From Chroococcidiopsidaceae cyanobacterium CP_BM_RX_35 (lineage in GTDB: Bacteria; Cyanobacteriota; Cyanobacteriia; Cyanobacteriales; Chroococcidiopsidaceae), in the NCBI GenBank assembly GCA_019242465.1, contig JAFAVL010000331.1:1-9774 (forward strand): a stretch of 9,774 nt of DNA. The letters are read 5' to 3'. Shown in pieces: positions 1-7,325 of this stretch. Numbering within the stretch: the first letter of the stretch is position 1; the number at the start of each line of letters is the position of its first letter. The notes under the pieces were generated by a model. That model had not been told where the DNA came from and made no database searches. It saw nothing but the letters and a program-made list of their open reading frames with translations. A program made the position numbers and the translations under genes.

Positions 1-1086
1 GTGCGGGTGCAAGGGATCGGTCTGGGAAAGCTCGAAGAGCCAGTTGATATGTTGAATGCTGGAAACTCTGGTACCACAATGCGCCTAATGCTAGGGCTTT
101 TAGCCTCACATCCAGAGCGCTTGTTTATTGTGACAGGTGACAGTTCCTTGCGCTCGCGCCCCATGTCCCGTGTTGTCAAACCTCTACAACAAATGGGTGC
201 CCAGATATGGGGACGCCAAGGCGGGTCGCTAGCACCACTGGCGATTCAAGGACAGATGTTAAAACCCATCCACTATCACTCCCCAATTGCCTCAGCTCAA
301 GTCAAGTCCTGTATCCTGCTAGCAGCGCTGATGGCTGAAGGACAAACGACTGTCACTGAACCTGCACTCTCGCGTGACCATAGCGAACGAATGCTTAAGG
401 CATTTGGAGCAGAACTGAGCTTAGAGCCTGAAACGTACAGCGTTACTATTACTGGTCCGGCTCAGCTTTCTGGGCAAAAGGTGGTTGTACCTGGGGATAT
501 CAGCTCAGCTGCTTTCTGGTTAGTGGCCGGGGCAATTGTGCCAGGTTCAGAGCTACTGATTGAAAACGTGGGCATCAATCCAACTCGCACTGGCGTTCTA
601 CAAGCCTTATCGATGATGGGAGCAGATATCCAACTCGAAAATCAACGAGATGTCACTGGTGAATCTGTGGCTGATTTGCGCGTACGTTCTGGTTCGCTCA
701 AGGGTTGCACCATTGCTGGAGACTTGATCCCTCAATTAATCGATGAGATTCCAATTCTGACAGTAGCGGCTGTTTTTGCTCAAGGCAAGACGGTGATTCG
801 CGACGCGGCTGAGTTACGTGTGAAAGAGAGCGATCGCATTACTGTCATGGCAACCCAGTTAAATCGTATGGGAGCTAAGGTGACAGAGTTACCTGATGGT
901 CTAGAAATTACTGGCGGTACAGCCCTCTGTGGCACCAACGTCGATAGCCATACAGATCATCGGATCGCGATGAGTCTGGCGATCGCTGCTCTGAACGCCA
1001 CTGGCACTACCACCATCCACGGAGCCGAAGCTGCTGCGATCTCCTATCCAGACTTCATTACCACTCTACAACGAGTCTGCGGCTAG
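1..1086 (+). CDS. aroA: 3-phosphoshikimate 1-carboxyvinyltransferase (EPSP synthase), 5'-truncated by the window edge
   Basis: This cytosolic enzyme joins phosphoenolpyruvate to shikimate 3-phosphate, the sixth step of the shikimate pathway to aromatic amino acids. The visible 361 residues hold the first family signature (AGNSGTTMR, residues 20-28), the SLRSRPMSR substrate-binding segment, SAQVKS, the LIDEIP segment whose Asp248 matches the catalytic aspartate, the second signature RVKESDRI (273-280) and a TDHRIAMS motif near the C-terminus. Family members are about 425-450 residues, so roughly 70-80 N-terminal residues lie left of the window. The GTG at base 1 is most likely an internal codon, because conserved sequence begins immediately after it. 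The glycine of the GNSGT loop, where substitutions affect glyphosate sensitivity in other enzymes, is present. The stop is TAG at 1084-1086. Two HIP1 octamers lie inside the gene. Identification is secure. Confidence 0.97.
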   Translation: MRVQGIGLGKLEEPVDMLNAGNSGTTMRLMLGLLASHPERLFIVTGDSSLRSRPMSRVVKPLQQMGAQIWGRQGGSLAPLAIQGQMLKPIHYHSPIASAQVKSCILLAALMAEGQTTVTEPALSRDHSERMLKAFGAELSLEPETYSVTITGPAQLSGQKVVVPGDISSAAFWLVAGAIVPGSELLIENVGINPTRTGVLQALSMMGADIQLENQRDVTGESVADLRVRSGSLKGCTIAGDLIPQLIDEIPILTVAAVFAQGKTVIRDAAELRVKESDRITVMATQLNRMGAKVTELPDGLEITGGTALCGTNVDSHTDHRIAMSLAIAALNATGTTTIHGAEAAAISYPDFITTLQRVCG

Positions 1087-1100
1087 GATATAGTTACCTT

Positions 1101-1156
1101 GATTCCATCCCCCACTACGAGGTCTTGCTACTGCCTGCCGTCACAGTGGGGGAATC
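1101..1156 (+). other. Inverted repeat between aroA and the first lepB
   Basis: CCCCCACT (1109-1116) is perfectly complementary to AGTGGGGG (1145-1152). GATT (1101-1104) can pair with AATC (1153-1156) if four bases bulge out. The loop is long, at 28 nt, and no T-run follows, so this is not a textbook intrinsic terminator. It fills most of the aroA-lepB gap and ends about 22 nt before the lepB ATG. It could be a weak terminator or 3'-end stabiliser for aroA, or a leader structure for lepB. The pairing is seen; the role is inferred. Confidence 0.4.
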
Positions 1157-1178
1157 CTAGCTTGAATTGTTAATTCTG

Positions 1179-1769
1179 ATGTTTGACAAAAATAACCAGC
1201 GCCCGGATACTGACAACTGGTGGGTTGAAGGTCTGAAAACGATTGTTATCAGCTTACTTCTAGCTTTTGGAATTCGTACCTTTGTAGCCGAGGCACGTTA
1301 TATTCCTTCCGGTTCAATGGAGCCGACGCTCCTGATTAATGACCGCCTAATTGTAGACAAGATCAGCTATGACTTCGAAGCACCCCATCGGGGTGACGTT
1401 GTCGTTTTTAATCCCACGGAGACGCTACAGAATGAGGGCTTCCACGACGCTTTTATCAAGCGCATTGTTGGATTGCCCGGAGACAAGGTTGAGGTTAAGG
1501 GTGGACGAGTGTACGTCAATGATTGCCCTTTAAAAGAACCATACATTGCCGCAAAACCTGACTACCACTTTGGTCCAGTGACTGTCACTCCTGATTCTTA
1601 TCTAGTGCTGGGAGATAATCGGAATAATAGCTACGACAGCCATTACTGGGGTTTTGTCCCTCGTCATAACATTATTGGTCGAGCAGTCATCCGTTTCTGG
1701 CCGCTGACTCGGGTTGGTGAGCTGAATCAACATCCAGTTTTTATGTGTTCGTATCCACCAAAGCAATAA
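1179..1769 (+). CDS. lepB: Type I signal peptidase, first tandem copy
   Basis: This membrane-anchored serine protease (S26) removes signal peptides from proteins exported across the plasma or thylakoid membrane. A short cytosolic N-terminus is followed by one hydrophobic segment at about residues 19-37. Next come box B (PSGSMEPT, with nucleophile Ser46), the DRLIVDK segment, RRGD-like [10 protein letters not shown], the KRIVGLPGD box with general base Lys94, and the [14 protein letters not shown] box. At 196 residues it has the usual size of cyanobacterial and Gram-positive enzymes. I chose the ATG at 1179; a TTG four codons upstream is also open, and neither has a clear Shine-Dalgarno. A second copy follows after 42 bp, probably in one transcript. 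The two proteins are closely similar throughout, so they arose by tandem duplication. Catalytic residues are intact. Confidence 0.95.
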   Translation: MFDKNNQRPDTDNWWVEGLKTIVISLLLAFGIRTFVAEARYIPSGSMEPTLLINDRLIVDKISYDFEAPHRGDVVVFNPTETLQNEGFHDAFIKRIVGLPGDKVEVKGGRVYVNDCPLKEPYIAAKPDYHFGPVTVTPDSYLVLGDNRNNSYDSHYWGFVPRHNIIGRAVIRFWPLTRVGELNQHPVFMCSYPPKQ

Positions 1770-1811
1770 GCTGTCTGGCGAAACTCCATCATCAAATTAC
1801 TTATATCCCCA

Positions 1812-2408
1812 ATGCCTAATCGGAATGAACAGCCGCCAAGATACGAACTTGTCTGGTTTGATAGTCTTAAGCTCGCTGGAATGAGCTTATTTCTAGCTCT
1901 GGGGATTCGCACTTTTGCCGCAGGAGCCTATTTTATTCCCTCAGGCTCAATGAAGCCAACAATCCAAATTGACGATCGCTTAATAGTCAACAAGCTCAGC
2001 TATAACTTTGCTAATCCGCGGCGGGGCGATATTGTGGTATTCAACCCGCCTGAGGTGGTACTGAAGGAAGAAAAAGCAGCCTTCGATCCCTTTATCAAGC
2101 GAGTCATTGGATTGCCTGGAGACAAGGTTGAAGTCAAGGACGGACAGGTATATGTCAACAATTGTCTGCTACGAGAGAACTACATTGCCGCTAAACCAGA
2201 TTACGCTTATGGTCCAGTGACAATACCAGTTAATTCCTACCTGGTGCTGGGTGATAATCGTAATAATAGCTACGATGGTCACTACTGGGGCTTCATTCCT
2301 CGCGATCGCATCATTGGTAAGGCAATCTACCGTTTTTGGCCTCTAGAGCGGATGGGAGAACTGACTCAACATCCGATTTCTGTTTGTTCCCAGTTAAAGC
2401 ATAGTTAG
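1812..2408 (+). CDS. lepB: Type I signal peptidase, second tandem copy
   Basis: This is a paralogue of the gene just upstream, with the same S26 layout: cytosolic N-terminus, one membrane segment at about residues 19-38, then the catalytic domain outside the membrane. Nucleophile Ser46 lies in PSGSMKPT, general base Lys96 in IKRVIGLPGD, and the [14 protein letters not shown] box is conserved. It has 198 residues. The residue two after the catalytic serine is Lys48, whereas the first copy and most family members have Glu in the SGSMEPT box. That change sits next to the active site and may alter substrate preference, which is inference. The extreme N-termini differ most between the copies. No Shine-Dalgarno precedes the ATG at 1812. 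A HIP1 octamer lies at 2302-2309. Both copies look functional. Confidence 0.94.
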   Translation: MPNRNEQPPRYELVWFDSLKLAGMSLFLALGIRTFAAGAYFIPSGSMKPTIQIDDRLIVNKLSYNFANPRRGDIVVFNPPEVVLKEEKAAFDPFIKRVIGLPGDKVEVKDGQVYVNNCLLRENYIAAKPDYAYGPVTIPVNSYLVLGDNRNNSYDGHYWGFIPRDRIIGKAIYRFWPLERMGELTQHPISVCSQLKHS

Positions 2409-2425
2409 CTAGTTGGCTCTTCCCC

Positions 2426-2452
2426 TTAACATTCTTTAACATGTGTTATACT
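2426..2452 (+). promoter_or_regulatory. Likely extended -10 promoter of ntrC
   Basis: The 81-bp gap before ntrC contains TGTTATACT (2444-2452), which is an extended -10 (TG, one base, TATACT). A TTAACA lies 15 bp upstream at 2426-2431 and is a weak, slightly close -35 candidate. The start codon follows 37 bp after the -10. TTAACAT occurs three times here (2426-2432, 2436-2442, 2481-2487), and the first and third copies share TTAACATTC. A regulator could bind these, but AT-rich chance is also possible. The site suggests ntrC can be transcribed independently of lepB. Confidence 0.5.
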
Positions 2453-2489
2453 GTATAAAGCGTAGTCGTTATGAGTTCATTTAACATTC

Positions 2490-3866
2490 ATGACAAATCC
2501 AAATGTAGAGAACCTAGTCATTATCGGCTCTGGTCCGTCTGGGTACACTGCTGCGATTTACGCGGCACGGGCCAACCTAAAACCTGTTGTATTTGAAGGC
2601 TTTCAAGCCGGAGGGTTGCCTGGTGGACAACTCATGACCACAACTGAGGTTGAGAACTTCCCTGGCTTTCCCCAAGGGATCACTGGACCAGAGTTGATGG
2701 ATAAGATGAAGGCTCAGGCAGAGCGCTGGGGAGCGGAACTATACACCGAGGACGTGATTGAGGTTGATCTGAGCCAGCGTCCTTTCCTGATCCGCTCTGA
2801 CGAGCGGGAGGTTAAAGCCAATAGCATTGTGATTGCGACTGGGGCTACAGCAAAACGGTTAGGTCTACCTTGTGAGCCTCAGTTCTGGAGTCGGGGGATC
2901 TCTGCTTGTGCAATTTGTGATGGTGCCACTCCTATCTTCCACAGGGCACCACTAGCCGTGGTTGGCGGGGGTGACTCGGCAGCGGAAGAATCTATTTACC
3001 TCACCAAGTATGGCTCTCAGGTAAATATGCTGGTGCGAGGGGAGAAGATGCGGGCGAGTAAAGCTATGCAAGACCGCGTTTTGAATAACCCTAAGATTAA
3101 GGTCCACTGGAACACAGAACCTGTCGATATCTTTGGCGACGACCAGCATATGGAAGGGGTAAAAATCCGCAATACCAAGACAGGTGAAGAGAGCGAACTG
3201 CACGTTAAGGGTCTATTTTATGCCATTGGTCATTCGCCAAATACCTCTCTATTTGAGGGGCAACTGGAACTAGATGACGTAGGATACATTATCACCAAAC
3301 CTAATTCTGTCGAAACCAGTGTTGAGGGCGTTTATGCTGCTGGGGATGTACAGGATCATGAATATCGTCAAGCCATCACAGCTGCTGGTACTGGGTGTAT
3401 GGCAGCGATGTTGGCAGAGCGGTGGCTGTCGGTGCAGGATCTAATTCAGGAATTCCATCAAGCGCATGAAACTCCAAATAACGAACTAGAGCACGAGCCA
3501 GCCCAAAAGCAAACAGAAGCACACTCAGATGCAGAGTTCGATCTGAATGCAACTCGCCACGAGGGTGGATATGCGTTGCGGAAGCTGTTCCATGAAAGTG
3601 ATCGCCCCCTTTTAGTCAAATATGTTGCTCCAGGGTGCGGTCCCTGTCACACACTCAAGCCGATTTTGAATAAAGTAGTAGATGAATTTGATGGCAAGAT
3701 CCACTTTGTTGAGATTGATATCCAAAAAGATCGAGAAATTGCCGAACAAGGTCATGTATCCGGCACACCTACAGTTCAGTTCTTCAAAAACCAAGAACTG
3801 TTGACCGAACTCAAAGGTATCAAGCCCAAGAGCCAATACCGTGAGTTGATTGAAAGCAATCTTTAG
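2490..3866 (+). CDS. ntrC: NADPH-thioredoxin reductase C: thioredoxin reductase fused to thioredoxin (NTRC)
   Basis: This 458-residue bifunctional flavoenzyme carries electrons from NADPH through FAD and a reductase disulfide to its own thioredoxin domain. In plants and cyanobacteria the best known acceptor is 2-Cys peroxiredoxin. The reductase part has the FAD dinucleotide motif GSGPSG (13-18), the [10 protein letters not shown] segment, redox site Cys140-Ala-Ile-Cys143, the NADPH motif GGGDSAAEE (159-167) and the second FAD motif AAGDV (283-287). A charged linker at about 310-345, rich in Glu, His and Gln, leads to a thioredoxin domain with active site Cys383-Gly-Pro-Cys386 and a cis-proline in GTPTVQFF. 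The length is normal for NTRC and no residue is missing. The ATG at 2490 lacks a Shine-Dalgarno but begins the conserved N-terminus. The fusion is characteristic of oxygenic phototrophs. The symbol follows plant usage and is unrelated to the nitrogen regulator NtrC. Confidence 0.96.
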   Translation: MTNPNVENLVIIGSGPSGYTAAIYAARANLKPVVFEGFQAGGLPGGQLMTTTEVENFPGFPQGITGPELMDKMKAQAERWGAELYTEDVIEVDLSQRPFLIRSDEREVKANSIVIATGATAKRLGLPCEPQFWSRGISACAICDGATPIFHRAPLAVVGGGDSAAEESIYLTKYGSQVNMLVRGEKMRASKAMQDRVLNNPKIKVHWNTEPVDIFGDDQHMEGVKIRNTKTGEESELHVKGLFYAIGHSPNTSLFEGQLELDDVGYIITKPNSVETSVEGVYAAGDVQDHEYRQAITAAGTGCMAAMLAERWLSVQDLIQEFHQAHETPNNELEHEPAQKQTEAHSDAEFDLNATRHEGGYALRKLFHESDRPLLVKYVAPGCGPCHTLKPILNKVVDEFDGKIHFVEIDIQKDREIAEQGHVSGTPTVQFFKNQELLTELKGIKPKSQYRELIESNL

Positions 3867-3894
3867 ACAGTACTAAGGACGCAGAACGTGAGGG

Positions 3895-3932
3895 AGAGCA
3901 GTTGGGGCTAGGTCTCCTCGCCCCGATGCTCT
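3895..3932 (+). terminator. Imperfect hairpin downstream of ntrC
   Basis: AGAGCA (3895-3900) pairs with TGCTCT (3927-3932) and GGGGC (3904-3908) pairs with GCCCC (3920-3924). A small 3/2-nt internal mismatch separates the stems and the loop is 11 nt. It lies between the converging stops of ntrC (3866) and the - strand gene ending at 3956, where a terminator for either direction would be useful. No T-run follows directly on either strand, so it may only be a weak or factor-dependent terminator. Confidence 0.4.
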
Positions 3933-3955
3933 TCAAATAGTAATTGGTTAATTTT

Positions 3956-5101
3956 CTATGTGCTGTACTGCAAAAGCTCATGCATAAAAACTAAAATTTT
4001 TTCTCCAGGATATTTCTTTCCAAGCTTCTTATCTGGAACATCTAACTTAATTTCAGGGTTAACGATAATCAAAGGAATAGAAACAGCAACTTCTCTGGTT
4101 AGACCAATAGGAGCACCTAAATTTCTACTCCATACTTCTGCTTGTTTCTCCAATGATGCAACTACCTCATTAACAGTAATTCTGTCTCTAGATTCAATAG
4201 CATCCCTTAAAATATTTACTTCTCTTCTAAAGTTCTTGGCTTTATCACTATTTCTTAAGTCAACGCAGACTCTTATTAAATCTTTCCAAGAATTATCAGT
4301 TTTATTTAATAAATATTGCGTTAGGATTGGATATCTAAAAGTGATTCCTTCTCCCAACCAATCTTCTTGTTTTTTAATATAGCTTTCTCTCACTTTTGTA
4401 TCAAACATTCCCACAATACTTGCTGGACTTGGAATGTTTGTTTTGATTCTTGTCTTATAAAAGTCATTATAATGATGCCCTTTGCTGGGGTGTAAGAGCA
4501 AATCAGTATTCAGTGATAACTGTAAAGCTTGGTAATAAAAAGTTCTTAAAATATTTATCAAAGCAGCACTTGACTCAGGGGTAAACTCGCCCATTATAGC
4601 TTTCAGAGAATTGGCAATCTCACGTAGATAGTCTGGTAGGTACTCCTCAATATCTTCCCACCTCCATACAGAGCGACTCAAACATTTATCAAGATCCTCG
4701 ACTTCCTCCATTAGAGAACGATTGATTTCAAGTAGACTTGTGAGTTCTGTAGTGTAACTATTGCCTTTAATTGTCTGATAAAATGCTTGAATCGAGGCAT
4801 AATACTTTTTCTCTTCAGAATTACTAACCTTAACAAGTTCACAAAATTCTTCAAATACTTCAATTTCTGGAACTCTTATTTTGCTGCGCTCGAATGAAGA
4901 TCCATCTATTAATAAGTTATCGTATAAAACCATAGCTTCCAGTGTATTCTCAAAACCTATCCACACAGAGCGATATGGTACATTCCGTATAGCACTATTA
5001 AGAATAGAGGGAGTTTGAAAGTCATCTCCATATCCCTTATAGCCTCCAGTAACTAAAGCGAAAGATAAAAGAGAAGAGGTGTCTATAATAACATCAACCA
5101 T
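3956..5101 (-). CDS. Protein of unknown function, 381 residues, possible PIN-like N-terminus
   Basis: I do not recognise this protein. It is clearly AT-richer than its neighbours, favours A/T-ending codons and contains no HIP1 site, which suggests acquisition by transfer. The N-terminus VIIDTSSLLSFALV (4-17) resembles the first strand of PIN-like nucleases, where Asp7 would be a metal ligand. A further acidic cluster (Glu51, Glu55, Asp61, Asp66) follows, but I cannot align a full PIN domain. The rest is mainly charged and helical, with no signal peptide or membrane segment. GAGG lies 9 nt upstream of the ATG at 5101, supporting that start. The gene is downstream of a DUF433/DUF5615 toxin-antitoxin pair on the same strand, 132 bp away. 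A role in RNA cleavage, defence or growth control is possible but not shown. Confidence 0.8.
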   Translation of the reverse strand: MVDVIIDTSSLLSFALVTGGYKGYGDDFQTPSILNSAIRNVPYRSVWIGFENTLEAMVLYDNLLIDGSSFERSKIRVPEIEVFEEFCELVKVSNSEEKKYYASIQAFYQTIKGNSYTTELTSLLEINRSLMEEVEDLDKCLSRSVWRWEDIEEYLPDYLREIANSLKAIMGEFTPESSAALINILRTFYYQALQLSLNTDLLLHPSKGHHYNDFYKTRIKTNIPSPASIVGMFDTKVRESYIKKQEDWLGEGITFRYPILTQYLLNKTDNSWKDLIRVCVDLRNSDKAKNFRREVNILRDAIESRDRITVNEVVASLEKQAEVWSRNLGAPIGLTREVAVSIPLIIVNPEIKLDVPDKKLGKKYPGEKILVFMHELLQYST

Positions 5102-5133
5102 GTGGTTGTCCTCAGTAAGAGCTATTTATCAAT

Positions 5134-5162
5134 ATTGTCTGCTAGTTAGTGTTCACAGGCAA
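5134..5162 (-). promoter_or_regulatory. Candidate promoter for the 381-residue unknown gene
   Basis: Read on the - strand, TTGCCT (5162-5157) and GACAAT (5139-5134) are separated by exactly 17 bp. The -35 matches four of six consensus bases and the -10 also four of six. The -10 lies about 32 bp before the ATG at 5101. It fits position and spacing but is weak. It would let the unknown gene be expressed apart from the toxin-antitoxin pair. Confidence 0.28.
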
Positions 5163-5233
5163 ATAGCCACAACGCTGTTGTTGGTAGACATTGAATGCTA
5201 TGAAGTTATCTTTGAGTAATGCTAACCATCGGT

Positions 5234-5587
5234 TTATCGTGTCCTCGCGAAACGAATTTGGGTCTCCGTTACTACAATATAGCTATCTGGTAGCTGTTCA
5301 AAATACATTTCCAACATATCCTGTAAAATCTTTATTTTGCTGCCCCATCGCTCATCCTGAAGACGCAGAAGAATAATACCTCGATGAGGATACTGTTCCC
5401 GGTAAACCTTCTCACCGAAGTCTTTGTCATTAGTAATCAAAATCCAGTTCTCATCAAAGGCCTTTTGGATAATTACCTCATCATCAATGCCTCGTGCTTC
5501 CTCATAAACTGAAAACACTTCATACCCTTGTTCTCGTAACCAACGGGCTACAACCACGCCAGTACTCTCGTCCACTAGAAAACGCAT
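5234..5587 (-). CDS. DUF5615 PIN-like ribonuclease toxin
   Basis: This 117-residue protein matches the DUF5615 group of PIN-like proteins, predicted metal-dependent RNases that act as type II toxins with DUF433 partners. The family layout is visible: MRFLVDE with Asp6 at the end of the first strand, the GIDDEVIIQKA helix with Asp35 and Asp36, then WILITNDKDFG with Asp54 and Asp56. A RGIILLRL strand and a C-terminal helix with a final IVVTETQIRFAR strand complete the fold. These acidic residues are the expected metal site, so the toxin looks intact. Its ATG directly follows the antitoxin's TAA on the - strand, giving TAAATG, so translation is probably coupled. The length is typical. Activity is inferred from the family. 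Confidence 0.88.
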   Translation of the reverse strand: MRFLVDESTGVVVARWLREQGYEVFSVYEEARGIDDEVIIQKAFDENWILITNDKDFGEKVYREQYPHRGIILLRLQDERWGSKIKILQDMLEMYFEQLPDSYIVVTETQIRFARTR

Positions 5588-5596
5588 TTATGCGTT
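5581..5596. repeat. 7-bp inverted repeat over the antitoxin stop / toxin start
   Basis: AACGCAT (5581-5587) and ATGCGTT (5590-5596) are perfect reverse complements separated by two bases. The repeat is centred on the TAAATG junction, so both the antitoxin stop and the toxin start fall inside it. It could act at the RNA level on toxin translation or as a protein-binding dyad. It could also be a coincidence of the coding sequence. Confidence 0.45.
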
Positions 5597-5836
5597 GCCC
5601 ACAGCTGTTGGCATAAAGCTTGTGCTTTCCAATGTTCGAGACGCAAATAAGAGACAAGCTTGGATGTCCGCTTCAACCAAACCTTCGTACTCTTCCAGAA
5701 TTTCTGTGACTGTTGCACCATGTGCAAGGAGATTGAGAATGTACTCAATAGTAAGGCGCGTCCCCTTGATAACGGGTTTTCCAACCATCACTTTTGAGTT
5801 GGTATTGATGCGGTTTAGTAGTTCTTGGTCTGTCAT
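5588..5836 (-). CDS. DUF433 family antitoxin
   Basis: This 82-residue protein carries the DUF433 core: GKPVIKGTRLT (19-29), then the helical YILNLLAHGATVTEILEEY segment and EADIQACLLFA. DUF433 proteins are small helix-turn-helix-like antitoxins that usually precede a PIN-like toxin and are expected to bind it and repress their own operon. That is the arrangement here, with the DUF5615 toxin starting directly after the stop. I chose the ATG at 5836; Met17 is a possible internal start, but it would leave only two residues before the conserved core. No strong Shine-Dalgarno is visible. The length is usual for the family. Family assignment is confident; the antitoxin role follows from family and neighbour. 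Confidence 0.88.
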   Translation of the reverse strand: MTDQELLNRINTNSKVMVGKPVIKGTRLTIEYILNLLAHGATVTEILEEYEGLVEADIQACLLFASRTLESTSFMPTAVGNA

Positions 5837-5911
5837 AGCTTTTAGGTGCTAAGTAGAGAAGTTACAACCATCATAGGTAATCCTGTTGAGTAAGTAGCAG
5901 TTCGACCTGCG

Positions 5912-5924
5912 TTGAGCAACTCAA
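5912..5924. repeat. Small inverted repeat between the antitoxin and the fibrillin-like gene
   Basis: TTGAG (5912-5916) and CTCAA (5920-5924) form a 5-bp dyad with a 3-nt centre. It lies about 75 bp upstream of the DUF433 start and about 30 bp downstream of the - strand fibrillin-like gene. It could be an operator for the toxin-antitoxin operon or a very weak transcript end. No T-run follows. The dyad is short enough to occur by chance. Confidence 0.25.
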
Positions 5925-5956
5925 AAGTTCTGACCCCACCAACACCCTCTTCTTGC

Positions 5957-6619
5957 TCACTCCCGACTCCACAGTGCTAGCCCACCACCTCGACCGCGAG
6001 CAGCAATAAAGTTTTGAGCTTGCTCAAGGAAGTCGCTGGAGCTACCTCCAGCGAACCCTTGAGTTACTAGAAAAAATGCAAAGAAGGGAAGTTTGGCAAT
6101 GGATTGTTGAGCAAAATCTTCTGTCTTGGCTTTGCCTCCTCGAAAACCTCCTTTGTAAATAGTCTGACCGAACAGACAGAGTCGCATTTGGGTAAAGTCG
6201 AACGCCAGCAGGTTTTTCTTACCCAAGTACTGAGCTGGACCAGTCAACTGAAATAATAGTGGACCGAATTGAATCTGATTGCTAATTTCACCATTGCCCA
6301 AGCCTGATTCTGCTTGCGATTGGCGATAGAAGGAAATCTGGGCTGAAGCCACCCGAGGCACATAAAACCCGTTACCTAGAACAATACCGCTGCGATGACG
6401 GGCTTTGCGAGTACCACTGACAAAGCAGAGCCGCCAACTTCCCAGCAGCAAATCAAAAGGATATGTCAGCCGTTGCTGTTTGGCTGCTTTTTCGGCTTGT
6501 AGGAGTGCAGCGATCACTGCCTTGGCGGAGGGACGGCGCTCAGATGTCTGACCTCGAAAGCTAGCCGTTGCCATTGCTAGAGTAGCGAAGTAATCGGATG
6601 AAATAGAAGTTTCCTGCAT
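5957..6619 (-). CDS. PAP/fibrillin-like conserved protein of cyanobacteria and plastids
   Basis: From the ATG at 6619 this is a 220-residue soluble protein. The central part, with FDLLLGSWRLCFVSGT (about 55-70), a basic TRKARHR stretch, GIVLGNGFYVP, QFGPLLFQLTGPAQY and KNLLAFDFTQMRLCLFG, resembles the lipocalin-like plastid lipid-associated protein (fibrillin) family. It ends in a Gly/Arg-rich AARGRGGGLALW motif that I associate with a conserved cyanobacterial and plant subgroup. Fibrillins bind lipophilic molecules and protect thylakoids under stress; that role here is inference. A GTG at 6625, two codons upstream, would overlap the response-regulator stop as GTGA. A GGAG lies 10 nt before the ATG and 4 nt before the GTG, so either start is possible. 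The gene is almost certainly co-transcribed with the regulator. No signal peptide is seen. Confidence 0.7.
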   Translation of the reverse strand: MQETSISSDYFATLAMATASFRGQTSERRPSAKAVIAALLQAEKAAKQQRLTYPFDLLLGSWRLCFVSGTRKARHRSGIVLGNGFYVPRVASAQISFYRQSQAESGLGNGEISNQIQFGPLLFQLTGPAQYLGKKNLLAFDFTQMRLCLFGQTIYKGGFRGGKAKTEDFAQQSIAKLPFFAFFLVTQGFAGGSSSDFLEQAQNFIAARGRGGGLALWSRE

Positions 6620-6621
6620 AC

Positions 6622-7281
6622 TCACTTATCTCCAGCCTCAATCACAGAGTTCGCATAAATGGCAAGCTGAGCTCGGTTCTTTAAACCGAGGCGGTTAAAC
6701 AGACTGGTAACATGGGTTTTGACGGTTCCTTCTGCAATGTGCAGCTGAGTCGCAATTTCCCGATTAGTTGCTCCTTTACCAATTAAGCGCAACACGTCCT
6801 GTTCTCGTGCTGTCAGTTCGCTTGTGGGTACTGCCAAGGTTGGCTTTGGAGGATTTAGATTGGGATCTGGAACTTGAGCTAGAACCTTTTCCATTAGTCC
6901 AGGTGCTAGGTGAGTATAGCCGCGATGCACAAAGCGAATTGCCTCTGCCAGTTCTTCAGAGGGCATATCTTTCAGTAAATAACCTTTCGCTCCTGCCCGC
7001 ATTGCCTCAGCAATGTCATGGTCATCGTCATAGGTACTCAGGACTAAAACTTTGATATTGGGAAACCGCTGCACAATCATGCGTGTGGCATCTCTACCGT
7101 TCATCACAGGCATCCGCAAGTCCATCAGCACGACATCGGGCTGCAAAACTTCTACCTGTTGTATGGCAGCTTCGCCATCGTCAGCCATCCCCACAACTTG
7201 TAAGTCTGACTCCAAGCTGAGCATTGCCTTAATGCCACCGCGAACAAGGCTCTGATCATCTACTAGTAATAGGCGAATCAT
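6622..7281 (-). CDS. NarL/FixJ-type two-component response regulator
   Basis: This 219-residue DNA-binding regulator has an N-terminal receiver with acidic pocket Asp8-Asp9, phospho-acceptor Asp54 in VVLMDLRMP, switch residue Thr83 and conserved Lys104. A Pro-rich linker (about 138-152) leads to a LuxR-type helix-turn-helix: LTAREQDVLRLIGKG (156-170), NREIATQLHIAEGTVKTHV (173-191) and LFNRLGLKNRAQL. All phosphorylation residues are present. I placed the start at the ATG at 7281, where the receiver begins; an in-frame ATG at 7317 would add 12 unconserved residues. Its likely partner is the HisKA_3 kinase at 8409-9599 on the same strand, since that kinase class pairs with NarL regulators. The haem-sensor gene lies between them on the other strand. 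The TGA at 6622-6624 adjoins or overlaps the next gene. Confidence 0.95.
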   Translation of the reverse strand: MIRLLLVDDQSLVRGGIKAMLSLESDLQVVGMADDGEAAIQQVEVLQPDVVLMDLRMPVMNGRDATRMIVQRFPNIKVLVLSTYDDDHDIAEAMRAGAKGYLLKDMPSEELAEAIRFVHRGYTHLAPGLMEKVLAQVPDPNLNPPKPTLAVPTSELTAREQDVLRLIGKGATNREIATQLHIAEGTVKTHVTSLFNRLGLKNRAQLAIYANSVIEAGDK

Positions 7282-7325
7282 GCAGGCACCTGGGAAGAGA
7301 AGCTGAACACAGAGCATTCCTATAC

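Noticed and set aside
1..3. GTG at base 1 as the true start of aroA
   Set aside because: Conserved EPSP synthase sequence begins at once and the protein would lack about 70-80 N-terminal residues, so the gene is cut by the window edge.
830..986. GCGATCGC octamers as specific regulatory sites
   Set aside because: This is the HIP1 repeat, which is spread across whole cyanobacterial genomes, including inside coding regions as here.
3960..4382. Open frame on the + strand opposite the unknown 381-residue gene
   Set aside because: The - strand frame is far longer and has a ribosome binding site. The + strand product is low-complexity and Ser/Leu-rich, as expected for antisense of AT-rich coding DNA.
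5595..5852. Open frame on the + strand opposite the DUF433 antitoxin
   Set aside because: It mirrors a recognisable coding gene, has no family resemblance and no ribosome binding site.
3867..5960. Insertion sequence or integrase ends flanking the AT-rich accessory segment
   Set aside because: I found no transposase, no matching terminal inverted repeats, no tRNA gene and no obvious target duplication at the borders.
6768..7255. Open frames on the + strand opposite the response regulator
   Set aside because: They are antisense to a well-conserved receiver and HTH domain and show no coding character.
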